Positions 1 to 8,679 of a stretch of 64,000 nucleotides of DNA are shown one piece after another; within the stretch, counting starts at the first letter, position 1, and each line of letters begins with the position of its first letter. Source of the DNA: Actinomadura physcomitrii (GTDB lineage Bacteria; Actinomycetota; Actinomycetes; Streptosporangiales; Streptosporangiaceae). Both the position numbers and the translations under genes were made by a program. The DNA lies in contig NZ_WBMS02000039.1 of NCBI RefSeq assembly GCF_008923205.2, positions 7,335-71,334 of the forward strand. Direction: 5' to 3'. The notes under the pieces were generated by a model. The model did no database searches and had not been told where the DNA came from. It was given only the letters and a program-made list of their open reading frames with translations.

Positions 1-190
1 GGCAGTCCCCCGAGAACCGTCCGCACCGCCCCCGCGCGGCCGCCGCCCCTCGGGGACACCGGCCCTCCGGGACACCGCCCCCCGCCGGGCCCCGGCGCCC
101 CACCTCCGCTGGGCGCGCCGGGGCCCCACACGTCCCTTCCGGCCCGTCCGGGGGTGCGGTTCTGTCGGTGGCGAGGGTCACAATGGACGC
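1..190. other. GC-rich leader, no gene recognised
   Basis: Very C-rich intergenic DNA. I see no coding region with actinomycete codon bias and no tRNA. It presumably holds the promoter of the DUF2277 gene that follows. Confidence 0.4.
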
Positions 191-409
191 ATGTGCCGCA
201 GCATCAAGACGCTCCGCCCGCCGTTCGCCGAGGACGTGACCGACCAGGACGTCCGGGCGGCCGCGCTCCAGTACGTCCGCAAGATCTCCGGGTTCCGGGC
301 CCCCGCGGCCCACAACGCCGAGGCGTTCGACCGCGCCGTCGAGGAGATCGCGCGCTCCACCGCCGCGCTCCTGGACGCGCTGGAGATGCGGGGCCGCCGC
401 GCGAGCTAG
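191..409 (+). CDS. DUF2277 family protein
   Basis: A 72-aa soluble protein with the N-terminus MCRSIKTLRPPF, which is the signature opening of the DUF2277 family. The family is small (about 70-90 aa), widespread in actinobacteria and other bacteria, and has no established function. The remainder is helical and charged, with an Arg-rich tail. The ATG at 191 fits the family start exactly, so the overlapping longer frame on the same strand is a shadow. The gene is monocistronic and converges on a lipoprotein gene 21 nt downstream. Identification rests on the N-terminal motif and the matching length. Confidence 0.85.
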   Translation: MCRSIKTLRPPFAEDVTDQDVRAAALQYVRKISGFRAPAAHNAEAFDRAVEEIARSTAALLDALEMRGRRAS

Positions 410-430
410 CCCGCGGGCCGTCCCGTCCGG

Positions 431-1057
431 TCAGTTGTGGCAGTTCTGGCCGGCGAGGTCCAGCGCGAGCGACGCGACGCGCCCGCCCGACAGCAGGAGG
501 CTGTAGACGGCCTTCGGGTTGCCGGGGACGGGGGCGGACGCCCCGTTCACGCCGTTCGCCAGCTTCGGGTACGCGTGCTTGACCTGCGCCAGCGTGGACC
601 CGACCCCGATGCCCTGCGGGGTGCGCATCCCCCCGACGGCGAAGATCGACACGATGCCGTAGCGCGCGGAGTAGTAGACGCCGACCGAGCCCTTCGGGGT
701 GCGGCGCGTCCGCAGGTCGTAGCCGGAGCAGCCGTTCGCGCCCGCGCGCACCTTCCCGACGAGCAGGCCGCTGCCGCGCAGCTGCCTGGCCGTCATGCCG
801 AGTCGTAACGCTCCATAGCCGAGCGGGCCGAGGGTCGCGGCGCGGCTCGGCGCGCCGGTCCGGCGCGGCGCGGGCTGCCCGCCGCCTCCACCGCCCCCGC
901 CGCCGAGCTTCGGGGTGCTGGTCGCGCCGATCGCCGGCGCCGACACCTCGGCCGTCCCGCCGCCCGCGACGTCCCCGCCGCCACCGCCGCCCCCGCAGCC
1001 CGTCAGCAGCAGCGCCCCCGCCGCCGTCCCCACCGTCACGATCGCCGAACACCTCAT
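431..1057 (-). CDS. Secreted lipoprotein, function unknown
   Basis: A 208-aa product with a basic start (MRCSAIV), a hydrophobic stretch and a lipobox-like LLLTGC at about residues 16-21, followed by a long glycine-rich linker. This is a classic lipoprotein signal, so the protein should be anchored to the outer face of the membrane. The C-terminal part (about 120 aa) contains several Gly/Val-rich segments and one Cys pair region, but I recognise no catalytic motif. I chose ATG 1057 because GGGGGAG lies about 5 nt upstream and this start gives a proper signal peptide; an upstream ATG at 1093 would precede it with an unlikely extension. Function is unknown. Confidence 0.75.
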   Translation of the reverse strand: MRCSAIVTVGTAAGALLLTGCGGGGGGGDVAGGGTAEVSAPAIGATSTPKLGGGGGGGGGQPAPRRTGAPSRAATLGPLGYGALRLGMTARQLRGSGLLVGKVRAGANGCSGYDLRTRRTPKGSVGVYYSARYGIVSIFAVGGMRTPQGIGVGSTLAQVKHAYPKLANGVNGASAPVPGNPKAVYSLLLSGGRVASLALDLAGQNCHN

Positions 1058-1147
1058 CCGGACTCCCCCAGAAACGGTCACGTGCCGGCCCATCAGACGG
1101 AGCCGGCACGCGAACGGTTCAGTTTGCCCGAAATGCGGGTTATGTCG

Positions 1148-2167
1148 CTACTGTGCGGCGACCAGCTCCGCGATCTGCACGGCGTTCAGCGCCGCGCCCT
1201 TGCGCAGGTTGTCGCCCGAGCAGAACAGCGCCAGCCCGTTCTCCACGGTCTCGTCCCGGCGGATCCGGCCCACGTAGGTCGGGTCCTGCCCGGCGGCCTG
1301 CAGCGGCGTCGGCACGTCCGCCAGCACCACGCCGGGCGCGCCGGACAGCAGCTCGCTCGCCCGCTCCGGCCCGATCGGACGCTCGAACCGCGCGTTGATC
1401 TGCAGCGAGTGCCCGGTGAACACCGGCACCCGCACGCAGGTCCCCGACACCTTCAGGTCCGGGATCTCCAGGATCTTGCGGCTCTCGTTGCGGAGCTTCT
1501 GCTCCTCGTCGGTCTCGGCGAGCCCGTCGTCCACGATCGACCCCGCGAACGGCAGCACGTTGAACGCGATCGGCCGCACGTACACCTGCGGGTCGGGGAA
1601 CTCCACCGCCGAGCCGTCGTGGGTGAGCCGGTCGGCGTTCTCGACGACCTTTCGCGCCTGCTCGTGCAGCTCCGCCACGCCCGCGAGGCCGCTGCCCGAC
1701 ACCGCCTGGTACGTCGACACGACCAGCGCGGACAGCCCCGCCTCGGCGTGCAGCGGCCGCAGCACCGGCATCGCCGCCATCGTCGTGCAGTTCGGGTTCG
1801 CGATGATCCCCTTCGGGCGGTCCGCCGCCGCGTGCGGGTTGACCTCCGCCACCACCAGCGGGACGTCCGGGTCCATCCGCCACGCCGACGAGTTGTCGAT
1901 CACGACGGCGCCCGCCGCGGCGACCTTCGGCGCCAGCTCCTTCGACGAGCCCTTCCCCGCGGAGAACAGCACGATGTCGAGACCGGCGTAGTCGGCGGCG
2001 GCCGCGTCCTCGACGGTGATCTCGGTGCCGTTCCAGGGCAGCCTGCGCCCGGCCGAGCGGGCCGAGGCGAACAGCCGCAGCTCGTCCACCGGGAATCCGC
2101 GTTCCGCCAGGATGCGGCGCATCACGCCCCCGACCTGGCCGGTGGCCCCGACGATCCCGATCCTCAT
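1148..2167 (-). CDS. asd: Aspartate-semialdehyde dehydrogenase
   Basis: Catalyses NADPH-dependent reduction of L-aspartyl phosphate to aspartate semialdehyde, the branch step towards diaminopimelate/lysine, threonine and methionine; cytosolic. The 339-aa protein has the usual length. The N-terminal nucleotide-binding motif GATGQVG is at residues 7-13, SAGKGSS at 69-75, and the active-site cysteine is in ANPNCTT (Cys127). The GHS...INARF segment near residue 240 matches the substrate-binding half. The gene is not beside a lysC aspartokinase here, although such pairing is common in actinobacteria. About 90 nt separates it from the lipoprotein gene on the same strand. Confidence 0.95.
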   Translation of the reverse strand: MRIGIVGATGQVGGVMRRILAERGFPVDELRLFASARSAGRRLPWNGTEITVEDAAAADYAGLDIVLFSAGKGSSKELAPKVAAAGAVVIDNSSAWRMDPDVPLVVAEVNPHAAADRPKGIIANPNCTTMAAMPVLRPLHAEAGLSALVVSTYQAVSGSGLAGVAELHEQARKVVENADRLTHDGSAVEFPDPQVYVRPIAFNVLPFAGSIVDDGLAETDEEQKLRNESRKILEIPDLKVSGTCVRVPVFTGHSLQINARFERPIGPERASELLSGAPGVVLADVPTPLQAAGQDPTYVGRIRRDETVENGLALFCSGDNLRKGAALNAVQIAELVAAQ

Positions 2168-2443
2168 GCCGCTCCCTCTGCTCGTCCCGCGCTGCTCGTT
2201 CTCACGTCCCTACCTGGGCCGACGAGTCTGCCGAGGCCCGGTCGGGGACGTCCAGTAATTAACCCTTCACACCGACTTTAAGCGGCGCTCAACGGACGCG
2301 CACACGCATCCGCCGGTGTCAACGGCGGGCGCGGGGGCCCCGGTTCCCCGCCCTGGACGGCCTCAGGGGCGGCATCGGGGGCGAATCAGGGCGGTTCCGG
2401 ATGTCGCGTCCCCGCCGGGATGGGCATCATCGAGGGCATGGAC

Positions 2444-2755
2444 ATGAACAAGGGCACCACCGAACGGCGGCTCCGCCGCACCCGCGACGGGCGCATGCTC
2501 GCGGGCGTCTGCTCCGGCGCCGCCGAGTTCCTCGGCGTCGAAGCCAACATCGTCAGGCTCGTTTTGGCCGTCTTCACCGTCTTCGGCGGCGCGGGCATCG
2601 CCCTCTACGTGATCGCCTGGCTGCTGATCCCGGAGGAGGGCGCCGCGACGTCCGTCGCCGAGGACCTGTTCAAGAAGGCCCAGGACAACCCGAACGTCCA
2701 GGACGCCGTCCAGCGCACGAAGAACGCGGTGAACAAGAACCGCACGCACGCTTGA
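2444..2755 (+). CDS. PspC domain membrane protein
   Basis: A roughly 103-aa protein with an N-terminal PspC domain: a basic lead (about residues 5-15), the Gly-rich MLAGVCSGAAEFLG motif and one hydrophobic helix ending in LLIPEE. PspC proteins act in envelope-stress sensing, and stand-alone copies are common in actinobacteria. A polar C-terminal tail of about 40 residues follows the membrane segment. The start is ambiguous: ATG codons lie at 2420, 2438 and 2444. I prefer 2444 because GAGG sits 8 nt upstream and family members begin shortly before the basic segment. The gene converges with the MFS gene, with a hairpin between them. Confidence 0.8.
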   Translation: MNKGTTERRLRRTRDGRMLAGVCSGAAEFLGVEANIVRLVLAVFTVFGGAGIALYVIAWLLIPEEGAATSVAEDLFKKAQDNPNVQDAVQRTKNAVNKNRTHA

Positions 2756-2773
2756 GCGCGCCCTCTCCGGGGG

Positions 2774-2795
2774 TGTGGGGGTCGCCCCCCCCACA
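2774..2795. terminator. G/C-rich hairpin between convergent genes
   Basis: TGTGGGGG pairs with CCCCCACA across a short loop rich in C. It lies between the stop codons of the PspC and MFS genes, where a bidirectional terminator is expected. There is no clear T-run, as is usual in high-GC actinomycetes. Confidence 0.5.
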
Positions 2796-2813
2796 TAAGA
2801 CACGCTTAGGGGT

Positions 2814-4148
2814 TCACGGGGCCGGGGCGGAGCGGCGGATGCCGGGGAGGTCGTCCTCGCGGGACGCGGTGACCTCCACGGGCTCGGCCGGTTCGGTCAT
2901 GCCGGAGATGACGCCGCCGCGGACCTGGTTCCACGACAGCGACAGCATCGCCGCGACCGACAGCCCGGCGACGCCCGCGAGCGCCACCACCGTCTGCGGG
3001 CCGAGGACCTGCGTCGCGGCCCCGGCGACGAGGATGCCGAGGCCCTGACCGGCGAGGATGCCGGACTGGGCGAGACCGAACGCCTGCCCGCGGCCGGACG
3101 CCGGCACCGCCGCGACGAACGCCGCGTTCGCCGCCAGCTGGTACGCGCTGCCCATCCCGGACAGCGCCCACAGCGCCACGACGCCCCACAGCGGCGGGTG
3201 GACGCCCGCGCCGACCAGCGGCAGGCACGCGGCCATCGACATCCACCCCATCACCCGCAGCCGGTTCGTCGGACGGACGAAGCGGCTGAAAAGGAACGCG
3301 CCGAGCACCATCCCCGTCGGCATCGCCGACATCAGCAGCCCCACCGTCACCGCGCTGCCGTCGAACGTCGCCGCGTACGGCGCCGCGAGCCCCTCCGGGA
3401 CGACGTAGAACGCGCACAGCCACGCGAACGACACCAGCGCCCGCAGCACCGGGTCGCCGAACACCAGCTTCGCCCCGTCCCGCGTCCCGCGCCACAGGCC
3501 GAGCGAGTCGCGCTCCCGCCGCTTCGGCGCGGCGCGCGGCCGCAGCCCGCCGACCAGGATCACCGCCGACAGACCGAACGTCAGCGCGTCGATGGCGAGC
3601 GCGTCGTACGGCCCGACCGCCGCGACGATCGCGCCGCCGGCCAGGAACCCGAGCATCTGGGTGCCCTGGTGCGTCATGTTGTTGATCGCCGACCCGGCCA
3701 CGTACCGGTCGCCCTCCAGCACGTCCGGCAGCACCGCGGCGCGCGCGGCGGTGAACGGGGCGCCGAGCAGCACCGCCGCGAACACCAGCAGGCACAGCCC
3801 CGCGAACGGCATCTGCACCAGCGCCATCAGCGCCACCAGGCAGGCCCGCAGCACGTCGCAGACGATCATCACGGTGCGGCGCGGGAACAGGTCGGCCAGC
3901 CCCGACAGCACCGGCCCGCCCACGATCGGCGGCAGGTACGTCAGCGCGTAGGTCACGGCGGTCTGCAGCGCGGACCCGGTGTGCTGGTACACCAGCACGG
4001 CCAGCGCGACCTGCGCCAGCTGGTCCCCGACGAACGACAGCGCCTGCGCCAGCCAGAGGGCGCGGAACTCACCGACCGCGAAAACCTCGCGGTAGGTGGC
4101 CTGCTCCTCCGCCGGACGCCGATGCCGGCCGGTCTGCCTTCCCGCCAC
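2814..4148 (-). CDS. MFS transporter (drug-exporter type)
   Basis: A 444-aa integral membrane protein with about 12 hydrophobic segments. After a basic cytoplasmic N-terminus comes FRALWLAQALSFVGDQLAQ, the typical opening of the MFS group that includes macrolide-type exporters, and a loop-2 motif DLFPRRTVMIVCD near residue 90. The second half contains GLLMSAMPTGMVLGAF. The substrate cannot be read from the sequence. The C-terminal tail of about 30 residues is polar. The gene stands alone, and the promoter region of about 110 nt before the metallopeptidase gene includes an AT-richer patch. Confidence 0.85.
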   Translation of the reverse strand: MAGRQTGRHRRPAEEQATYREVFAVGEFRALWLAQALSFVGDQLAQVALAVLVYQHTGSALQTAVTYALTYLPPIVGGPVLSGLADLFPRRTVMIVCDVLRACLVALMALVQMPFAGLCLLVFAAVLLGAPFTAARAAVLPDVLEGDRYVAGSAINNMTHQGTQMLGFLAGGAIVAAVGPYDALAIDALTFGLSAVILVGGLRPRAAPKRRERDSLGLWRGTRDGAKLVFGDPVLRALVSFAWLCAFYVVPEGLAAPYAATFDGSAVTVGLLMSAMPTGMVLGAFLFSRFVRPTNRLRVMGWMSMAACLPLVGAGVHPPLWGVVALWALSGMGSAYQLAANAAFVAAVPASGRGQAFGLAQSGILAGQGLGILVAGAATQVLGPQTVVALAGVAGLSVAAMLSLSWNQVRGGVISGMTEPAEPVEVTASREDDLPGIRRSAPAP

Positions 4149-4260
4149 GCACGCTCCAGTTCGGCTCGCCCAGGGGTGGACGACCCTCCTATTAACTCAC
4201 GCTGCGTGGCAGTTATGTGACCTACCGTGCCCAAATATTGAAACGCGTTGCCGCCGGGTC

Positions 4261-4593
4261 TCAATACCCCAGGTCATGGAGCCGACGGTCATCGATCCCG
4301 AAATGATGCGCGATCTCATGAATCACCGTGATGCGCACCTCCTCGACGACGTCCTCCTCGGTGTCGCAGATCCGGAGGATCTCCCGGCGGTAGATGGAGA
4401 TGTGATCGGGCAGGACGGCCCCGTACCAGTCACCGCGCTCCGTGAGGGGTACGCCTTGGTAGAGGCCCAGCAGGCCAGGCTCGGGTGCGTCATCCTCGAC
4501 CACGACGACGACGTTGCGCATCTGCGCCGCCAGCTCGGCCGGGATGGTGTCGAGGGCCGCCCCGACCAGGTCCTCGAACGCCTCCCGCGACAT
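4261..4593 (-). CDS. Small zincin-like metallopeptidase family protein
   Basis: A 110-aa protein with the zinc motif HEIAHHFGIDD at residues 92-102 (HExxHxxGxxD), near the C-terminus. This architecture matches the small bacterial metallopeptidase family whose members are about 110-140 aa and are minimal gluzincin/metzincin-like folds. The N-terminal MSREAFEDLVGAALD and the central LYQGVPLTER are also family features. Cytosolic, physiological substrate unknown. I chose ATG 4593, although an in-frame GTG three codons upstream is possible; the much longer upstream frame is antisense to the next gene. It is divergent from the metallophosphoesterase with only 40 nt between starts, so their promoters must overlap or lie inside coding DNA. 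Confidence 0.85.
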   Translation of the reverse strand: MSREAFEDLVGAALDTIPAELAAQMRNVVVVVEDDAPEPGLLGLYQGVPLTERGDWYGAVLPDHISIYRREILRICDTEEDVVEEVRITVIHEIAHHFGIDDRRLHDLGY

Positions 4594-4633
4594 CTCGATC
4601 ACAGTGCCATTCTGCTCGACAGAAGGAGGATCG

Positions 4634-6352
4634 TTGCCGTTCCGGCCGACCGCCCTCGCCGCCCGGATCACCGCCCTCGCCGCACGACTGCCCCGCGCCG
4701 CGTCCGCCCGCGCGGCGGCGCTCGCCGCCCGGTACCCCCACGCCGCGTCCGCCGCGCGCCGCGCCGCCGCCGCGACGGGCCGCGCGCGCGCCGCCGGGGC
4801 CCGCGCCGCCCGCAGCCGCTGGACCCGCATCGCCCTCACCGTCGTCATCGGCCTCGCCGGCGGCTACGTCGGCCTCCTCGTCGGCGGCCGCACCGTCACC
4901 CCCGTCGGGCCCGCGAACGTCCAGCTCGTCCTGCACCCGTCGCTGCACGGCGGCACCACCCTCGAACTGCCGCCGCTCGGCGCCGTCCACCTCGACACCC
5001 ACTCCGGCCCCGTGTCCGTCGAGGCGCACCTCACCGACGTCCGCCCCGACCAGGCGCAGCAGCTCATCGAGGACGACTCGGCGCTCGACCGCGTCACCGA
5101 CCAGATCGCCGACCAGATCCGGCACGGCGTGACCGTCCTGCTGATCCGCGCGGCCGTCCTCGCCCTGGCCTTCGCGTTCCTCGCCGCGCTGGTGCTGTTC
5201 CGATCGTGGCGGCGCGCCTTCGCCGCCCTCGGCGCGTCCGCCGCGGGCCTCGTCGCCGTCGCCCTGCTCGCCTGGACGACCTTCAACCCCGACTCCATCG
5301 CCGAGCCCCGCTACACCGGCCTGCTCGCCAACGCGCCCCAGGTCGTCGGCGACGCCGAGACCGTCTTCACCCGCTTCTCCACCTACCGCGCGAACCTCGC
5401 CCGCCTCGTCGGCAACGCCTCCAAGCTCTACGCCGCGACCTCGACGCTCCCGACCTACGAGCCGGACCCGTCCACCATCCGCGTCCTGCACGTCTCCGAC
5501 ATCCACCTGAACCCCACCGCGTGGAACGTCATCAAGTCCGTCAGCACCCAGTTCCACGCCACCTTCATCATCGACACCGGCGACCTCATGGACCACGGCA
5601 GCAAGCCCGAGGACAGGTTCGCCGACTCGATCTCCGACCTGAAGATCCCGTACGTCTACATCCGCGGCAACCACGACTCGCGGAGCACCCAGCGGGCCGT
5701 CGCGCGGCAGAAGAACGCGATCGTCCTCGACGACCGGACCCGCGAGGTCGGCGGCCTGCGCCTCTACGGCGTCGGCGACCCCCGCTTCACCCCCGACAAG
5801 AGCACCCGCGACGACTTCGTCGGCTCCGACCAGGTCCGCGCCGAAGGCGACGTCCTCGCCGACAAGCTCCGCAAGTCCGGCACCACGCCCGATGTCGTCC
5901 TCACCCACGACCCGTCCGAGGGCGAGGCGTTCTCCGGCCTCACCCCCCTGATCCTCTCCGGCCACCTGCACGCCCGCCAGACCAAGCTCCTGCCCACCGG
6001 CACCCGCCTGTTCGTCCAGGGCTCCACCGGCGGCGCCGGCCTGCGCGGCCTCGAACACGAGCAGCCGACCCCCATCGAGCTGTCCGTCCTGTACTTCAAC
6101 CGCGCCTCGCACCGCCTCCAGGGCTGGGACGACCTGCAGCTCGGCGGCCTCGGCCTCACCTCCGCCAAGATCGAGCGGCACCTCGAACCCGACCCGGACC
6201 GCGCCATCAAGCCGCAGCCCCCGGCCACCGCCCCGCCCGCGTCCCCGACCTCCCCGTTCCCGTCGAGGTTCCCGTCCGACTGGCCGTCCCGAAGCCCGTC
6301 CCCGACCTCGCCGCCCCCCTCGTCGCCGTCGCCCACCCGCGAGCGCGGGTAA
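4634..6352 (+). CDS. Membrane-anchored metallophosphoesterase
   Basis: A 572-aa protein with an Ala/Arg-rich N-terminus, a membrane helix near residues 60-85 (LTVVIGLAGGYVGLLVGG), a roughly 80-aa external segment, two further hydrophobic helices (about 175-220), and a C-terminal calcineurin-like phosphoesterase domain. Metal-binding motifs are present in order: VSDIHLN, DTGDLMDHG, RGNHDS, LTHDPS and SGHLHARQ. The tail is Pro/Ser-rich. The start is unusual: TTG at 4634 follows a near-perfect ribosome site (AGAAGGAGG, 4621-4629). ATG candidates upstream would overlap the divergent metallopeptidase gene. Predicted role is hydrolysis of a phosphomonoester or diester at the membrane; the substrate is unknown. 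Confidence 0.85.
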   Translation: MPFRPTALAARITALAARLPRAASARAAALAARYPHAASAARRAAAATGRARAAGARAARSRWTRIALTVVIGLAGGYVGLLVGGRTVTPVGPANVQLVLHPSLHGGTTLELPPLGAVHLDTHSGPVSVEAHLTDVRPDQAQQLIEDDSALDRVTDQIADQIRHGVTVLLIRAAVLALAFAFLAALVLFRSWRRAFAALGASAAGLVAVALLAWTTFNPDSIAEPRYTGLLANAPQVVGDAETVFTRFSTYRANLARLVGNASKLYAATSTLPTYEPDPSTIRVLHVSDIHLNPTAWNVIKSVSTQFHATFIIDTGDLMDHGSKPEDRFADSISDLKIPYVYIRGNHDSRSTQRAVARQKNAIVLDDRTREVGGLRLYGVGDPRFTPDKSTRDDFVGSDQVRAEGDVLADKLRKSGTTPDVVLTHDPSEGEAFSGLTPLILSGHLHARQTKLLPTGTRLFVQGSTGGAGLRGLEHEQPTPIELSVLYFNRASHRLQGWDDLQLGGLGLTSAKIERHLEPDPDRAIKPQPPATAPPASPTSPFPSRFPSDWPSRSPSPTSPPPSSPSPTRERG

Positions 6353-6356
6353 CCGT

Positions 6357-6387
6357 TTGCGCGCCGCCCCGCCCCGTCCTCTACACT
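6357..6387 (+). promoter_or_regulatory. Candidate promoter of tRNA-Glu
   Basis: TTGCGC at 6357-6362 and TACACT at 6382-6387 resemble -35 and -10 boxes, but the 19-nt spacer is long. The -10 box lies 38 nt upstream of the tRNA. This is a pattern match only. Confidence 0.35.
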
Positions 6388-6425
6388 TGACCGGGTCGAG
6401 TGGCAACCATCTCTGCCACCACCGG

Positions 6426-6498
6426 GCCCCCTTCGTCTAGCGGCCTAGGACGCCGCCCTTTCAAGGCGGTAGCGCCGGTTCGAATCCGGTAGGGGGTA
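6426..6498 (+). tRNA. tRNA-Glu (anticodon UUC)
   Basis: Cloverleaf read by eye: acceptor GCCCCCT (6426-6432) pairs with AGGGGGT (6491-6497), including a 1-72 G-U pair. The D-arm is present, the anticodon stem-loop is CCGCC-CTTTCAA-GGCGG with anticodon TTC, and the T-arm is CCGGTTCGAATCCGG. The discriminator A is at 6498 and CCA is not encoded. It is followed after 5 nt by one copy of the 28-bp direct repeat that also occurs at 14098. Confidence 0.95.
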
Positions 6499-6503
6499 CA
6501 ACG

Positions 6504-6531
6504 GGAACCGGCTCGACCGGAACCGATCACC
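6504..6531. repeat. Direct repeat copy 1, next to tRNA-Glu
   Basis: A 28-nt stretch that recurs at 14098-14125 in the same orientation with a single mismatch (6525 G against 14119 C). It begins 5 nt after the tRNA discriminator base. The two copies enclose the recombinase relic and the accessory genes between 6.5 and 14.1 kb, as attachment-site repeats would. Confidence 0.6.
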
Positions 6532-6577
6532 GCGTTCGCGACATCCCGCTGAATATCGACGATTTCGGACGTGATCG

Positions 6578-7460
6578 TCACCTCGCACTCGACGAGTTCT
6601 TCTCGCCGTCGTGGCGCATCGCCAGCCCGAAGACGTCCAGCAGCTTCCGCAGGGTCGCCTCAGGAAGCAGCCCGAGGTCCACCGCTCCGGTCGGCAGCAG
6701 ATCCAGCAGTTCGGGCGCCGCGTGAACGGGCGCGGTCTCGTGGAGTTCCCGGAGTCTGTCCTGTGCCGCCTTGAGTTCGGTCGCGATCTCGGCGGCGCGC
6801 TCGTTGACCCGCTGGACGAGCGCCGGAGTCGGATCGTCCAGGTTCTCCAGCGGATCGAGCACACGTGCTTGCCGCCGGACCAGGTCTTTGATCCTGGCCT
6901 TGGCCATCGCGACCTGCTCCTGGTGCTCGTCCAGATGCTGGTCGCTCATCCGGGCGAGGAGCGCCTGCAGGCGTTGGTGGCGCTGGGCGCCGAAGATCTC
7001 GCGGTTGAAGAACTCGTTCAGCCCCGCCATCAGAGGCTCCTCGCGCACCCGGATCACGGCCGGATGCCCGTCGGGCAGGTAGGAGCGCTTCGGGCTGCAG
7101 ACGTAGTAGGTGTTGCCGGAGTCCTGCTTGCCGAACATGCGCCTCCCGCACAGCCCGCACGTCATGTAGGACCTCAGCACGAACATCCGCCGCGGCTTCT
7201 TGGGCTTGCGCGGGCCATCTGAACGGCTCGGGGTCCCGGCCTTGGCGCGGGCGACCCGTTGCGCCTGGGTGAAGACCTCGATCGACTCCAGCCCGGGGTG
7301 TGTGGACTCGCCGGACCACACCCACACCTCCGGCGGATTGTTCCTGCCGGTTCCCGACGATGTGGCCTTGCGGTTCCACACCATGTAGCCGGTGTACTTG
7401 GGGTTGGACAGGACGTCGCGCACCAAGGAGTAGGTCCACCTGCCGATGGTCCGATGCGCG
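6578..7460 (-). pseudogene. Serine recombinase remnant lacking the catalytic domain
   Basis: The frame encodes the middle and C-terminal parts of a large serine recombinase: the recombinase-domain end (WTYSLVRDVLSNPKYTGY, near 7400-7450), a zinc-ribbon segment with CGLCGRR, and a long helical coiled-coil-like tail. The N-terminal resolvase/invertase domain of about 150 aa with its catalytic serine is missing. Homology stops at about 7460, where the frame runs antisense into the start of the hydrolase gene on the other strand. The remaining protein could bind DNA but could not catalyse exchange. It sits beside tRNA-Glu and marks a decayed integrative element. Confidence 0.85.
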
Positions 7461-8381
7461 GCCGTGGCCACCGGCGCCGTCACCGGCTCGACGCCCCAAA
7501 CCGACCCCTGCGACTCACAGGTCGACGGTCCGCCGGTCGCCGGAATACCCGCCACCTACCTCGCCCTCTACCGAAAAGCCGCAGCCGACTACGGCATCCC
7601 CTGGGAGATCCTCGCCGCCGTCGGATCCATCGAGTCCGACCACGGACGCTCCCACGCGCCCGGCATCCACTCCGGCGAGAACCACGCGGGCGCCGGAGGT
7701 CCCATGCAGTTCCTCGCCGGCACCTGGAAGACCTACGGCGTCGACGGCAACCACGACGGCAGAACGAACCGCTACGACCCCGCAGACGCCATCCCCGCCG
7801 CCGCCAACTACCTCCGCCACAACGGAGCACCACCCAAGATGCGCGCCGCCCTGTTCGCCTACAACCACAGCAACACCTACGTCGACGACGTCCTCAACCG
7901 CGCCCACAAGTACAAGACCACACCCACCGCAACCACCCCGCCGAACGCCTCACCACCCGCCGAGTGCACCGAAGCCGCCGCCATCACCGCACCCAACACC
8001 ACCATCGCAAAGATCATCGCCTTCGCCATGGCCCAACGCGGCAAGCCCTACGTCTTCGGCGCCACCGGCCCCGACGCCTGGGACTGCTCCAGCCTCGTCC
8101 AAGCCGCCTACGCCGCCGCCGGCCTCACCATCCCACGCACCACCTTCGCCCAATGGCCCTTCGGCGTCCGCATCCTCAACAACCAAGCCCAACCCGGCGA
8201 CCTCGTCTTCTTCAACTCCGGCCCCGCCACCTCCACCACCACACCCGGCCACGTCGGCCTCGTCATCGGACACGGCCAAATGATCGCCGCCCGCTGCTCC
8301 ACCTGCCACCCAGCCATCGGCGTCGAGACCTACCACCGCCCCGACTGGATCGGCACCACCCGCCCCCTCCTCCGTCTGTAG
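7446..8381 (+). CDS. Lysozyme-like / NlpC-P60 cell-wall hydrolase, N-terminally truncated
   Basis: A bifunctional peptidoglycan hydrolase of the type found in actinomycete conjugative elements. The transglycosylase domain (about residues 30-155) has the catalytic Glu in GSIESDHGRS and the GGPMQFLAGTW motif. The C-terminal C40 NlpC/P60 domain (about 195-311) has the nucleophile Cys in AWDCSSLV and the His in GHVGLVIGHG. Family members normally begin with a membrane anchor or signal segment; here homology starts near residue 18 and no hydrophobic segment precedes it. The ATG at 7446 overlaps the truncated recombinase on the other strand, so the 5' end was probably lost at the junction. Without export it may be inactive in vivo. 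Confidence 0.85.
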   Translation: MVRCAAVATGAVTGSTPQTDPCDSQVDGPPVAGIPATYLALYRKAAADYGIPWEILAAVGSIESDHGRSHAPGIHSGENHAGAGGPMQFLAGTWKTYGVDGNHDGRTNRYDPADAIPAAANYLRHNGAPPKMRAALFAYNHSNTYVDDVLNRAHKYKTTPTATTPPNASPPAECTEAAAITAPNTTIAKIIAFAMAQRGKPYVFGATGPDAWDCSSLVQAAYAAAGLTIPRTTFAQWPFGVRILNNQAQPGDLVFFNSGPATSTTTPGHVGLVIGHGQMIAARCSTCHPAIGVETYHRPDWIGTTRPLLRL

Positions 8382-8679
8382 TACGCAGGCCCGCCGCAGC
8401 GTACGAGCGGCGCCCGCACATTCCGCAAGCGCACATCCTTTGGGCGGCGATGACGCTGATGACCTGTCGCTGACCAGGGCGTGGCCCGGAACACCTCGTA
8501 CGTCCAGGGTTTTGACGGCTGGTGTACTCAACGAACACCAGGTTCTGCCCCAACCGGCGATCATCAAGAAAGGTGATCGTGGGCATGAAAAATGTGTGAT
8601 CGACTACGCCCAGTCCGGCCGCAGCGGGAGCGCCGCATCGGACACCGTACGCAAGCAGTGCACACGCGTCAGCAGCGTC
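8382..8679. other. Spacer with possible start region of the phosphatase
   Basis: This stretch contains a 6-bp inverted repeat (CGATCA...TGATCG, about 8558-8579) and alternative starts for the downstream phosphatase, including GTG 8596. No separate gene is supported. Confidence 0.4.

Noticed and set aside
4096..6406. Frames of 764 aa (+) and 638 aa (-) across the phosphoesterase region
   Set aside because: Both are low-complexity Arg/Pro/Gly shadows; the metallophosphoesterase frame contains all the expected catalytic motifs.
7446..7560. N-terminal 35 residues of the recombinase frame and first 17 residues of the hydrolase frame as real protein
   Set aside because: Each overlaps the other gene antisense and neither matches its family. 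They are read-through past the deletion joint.
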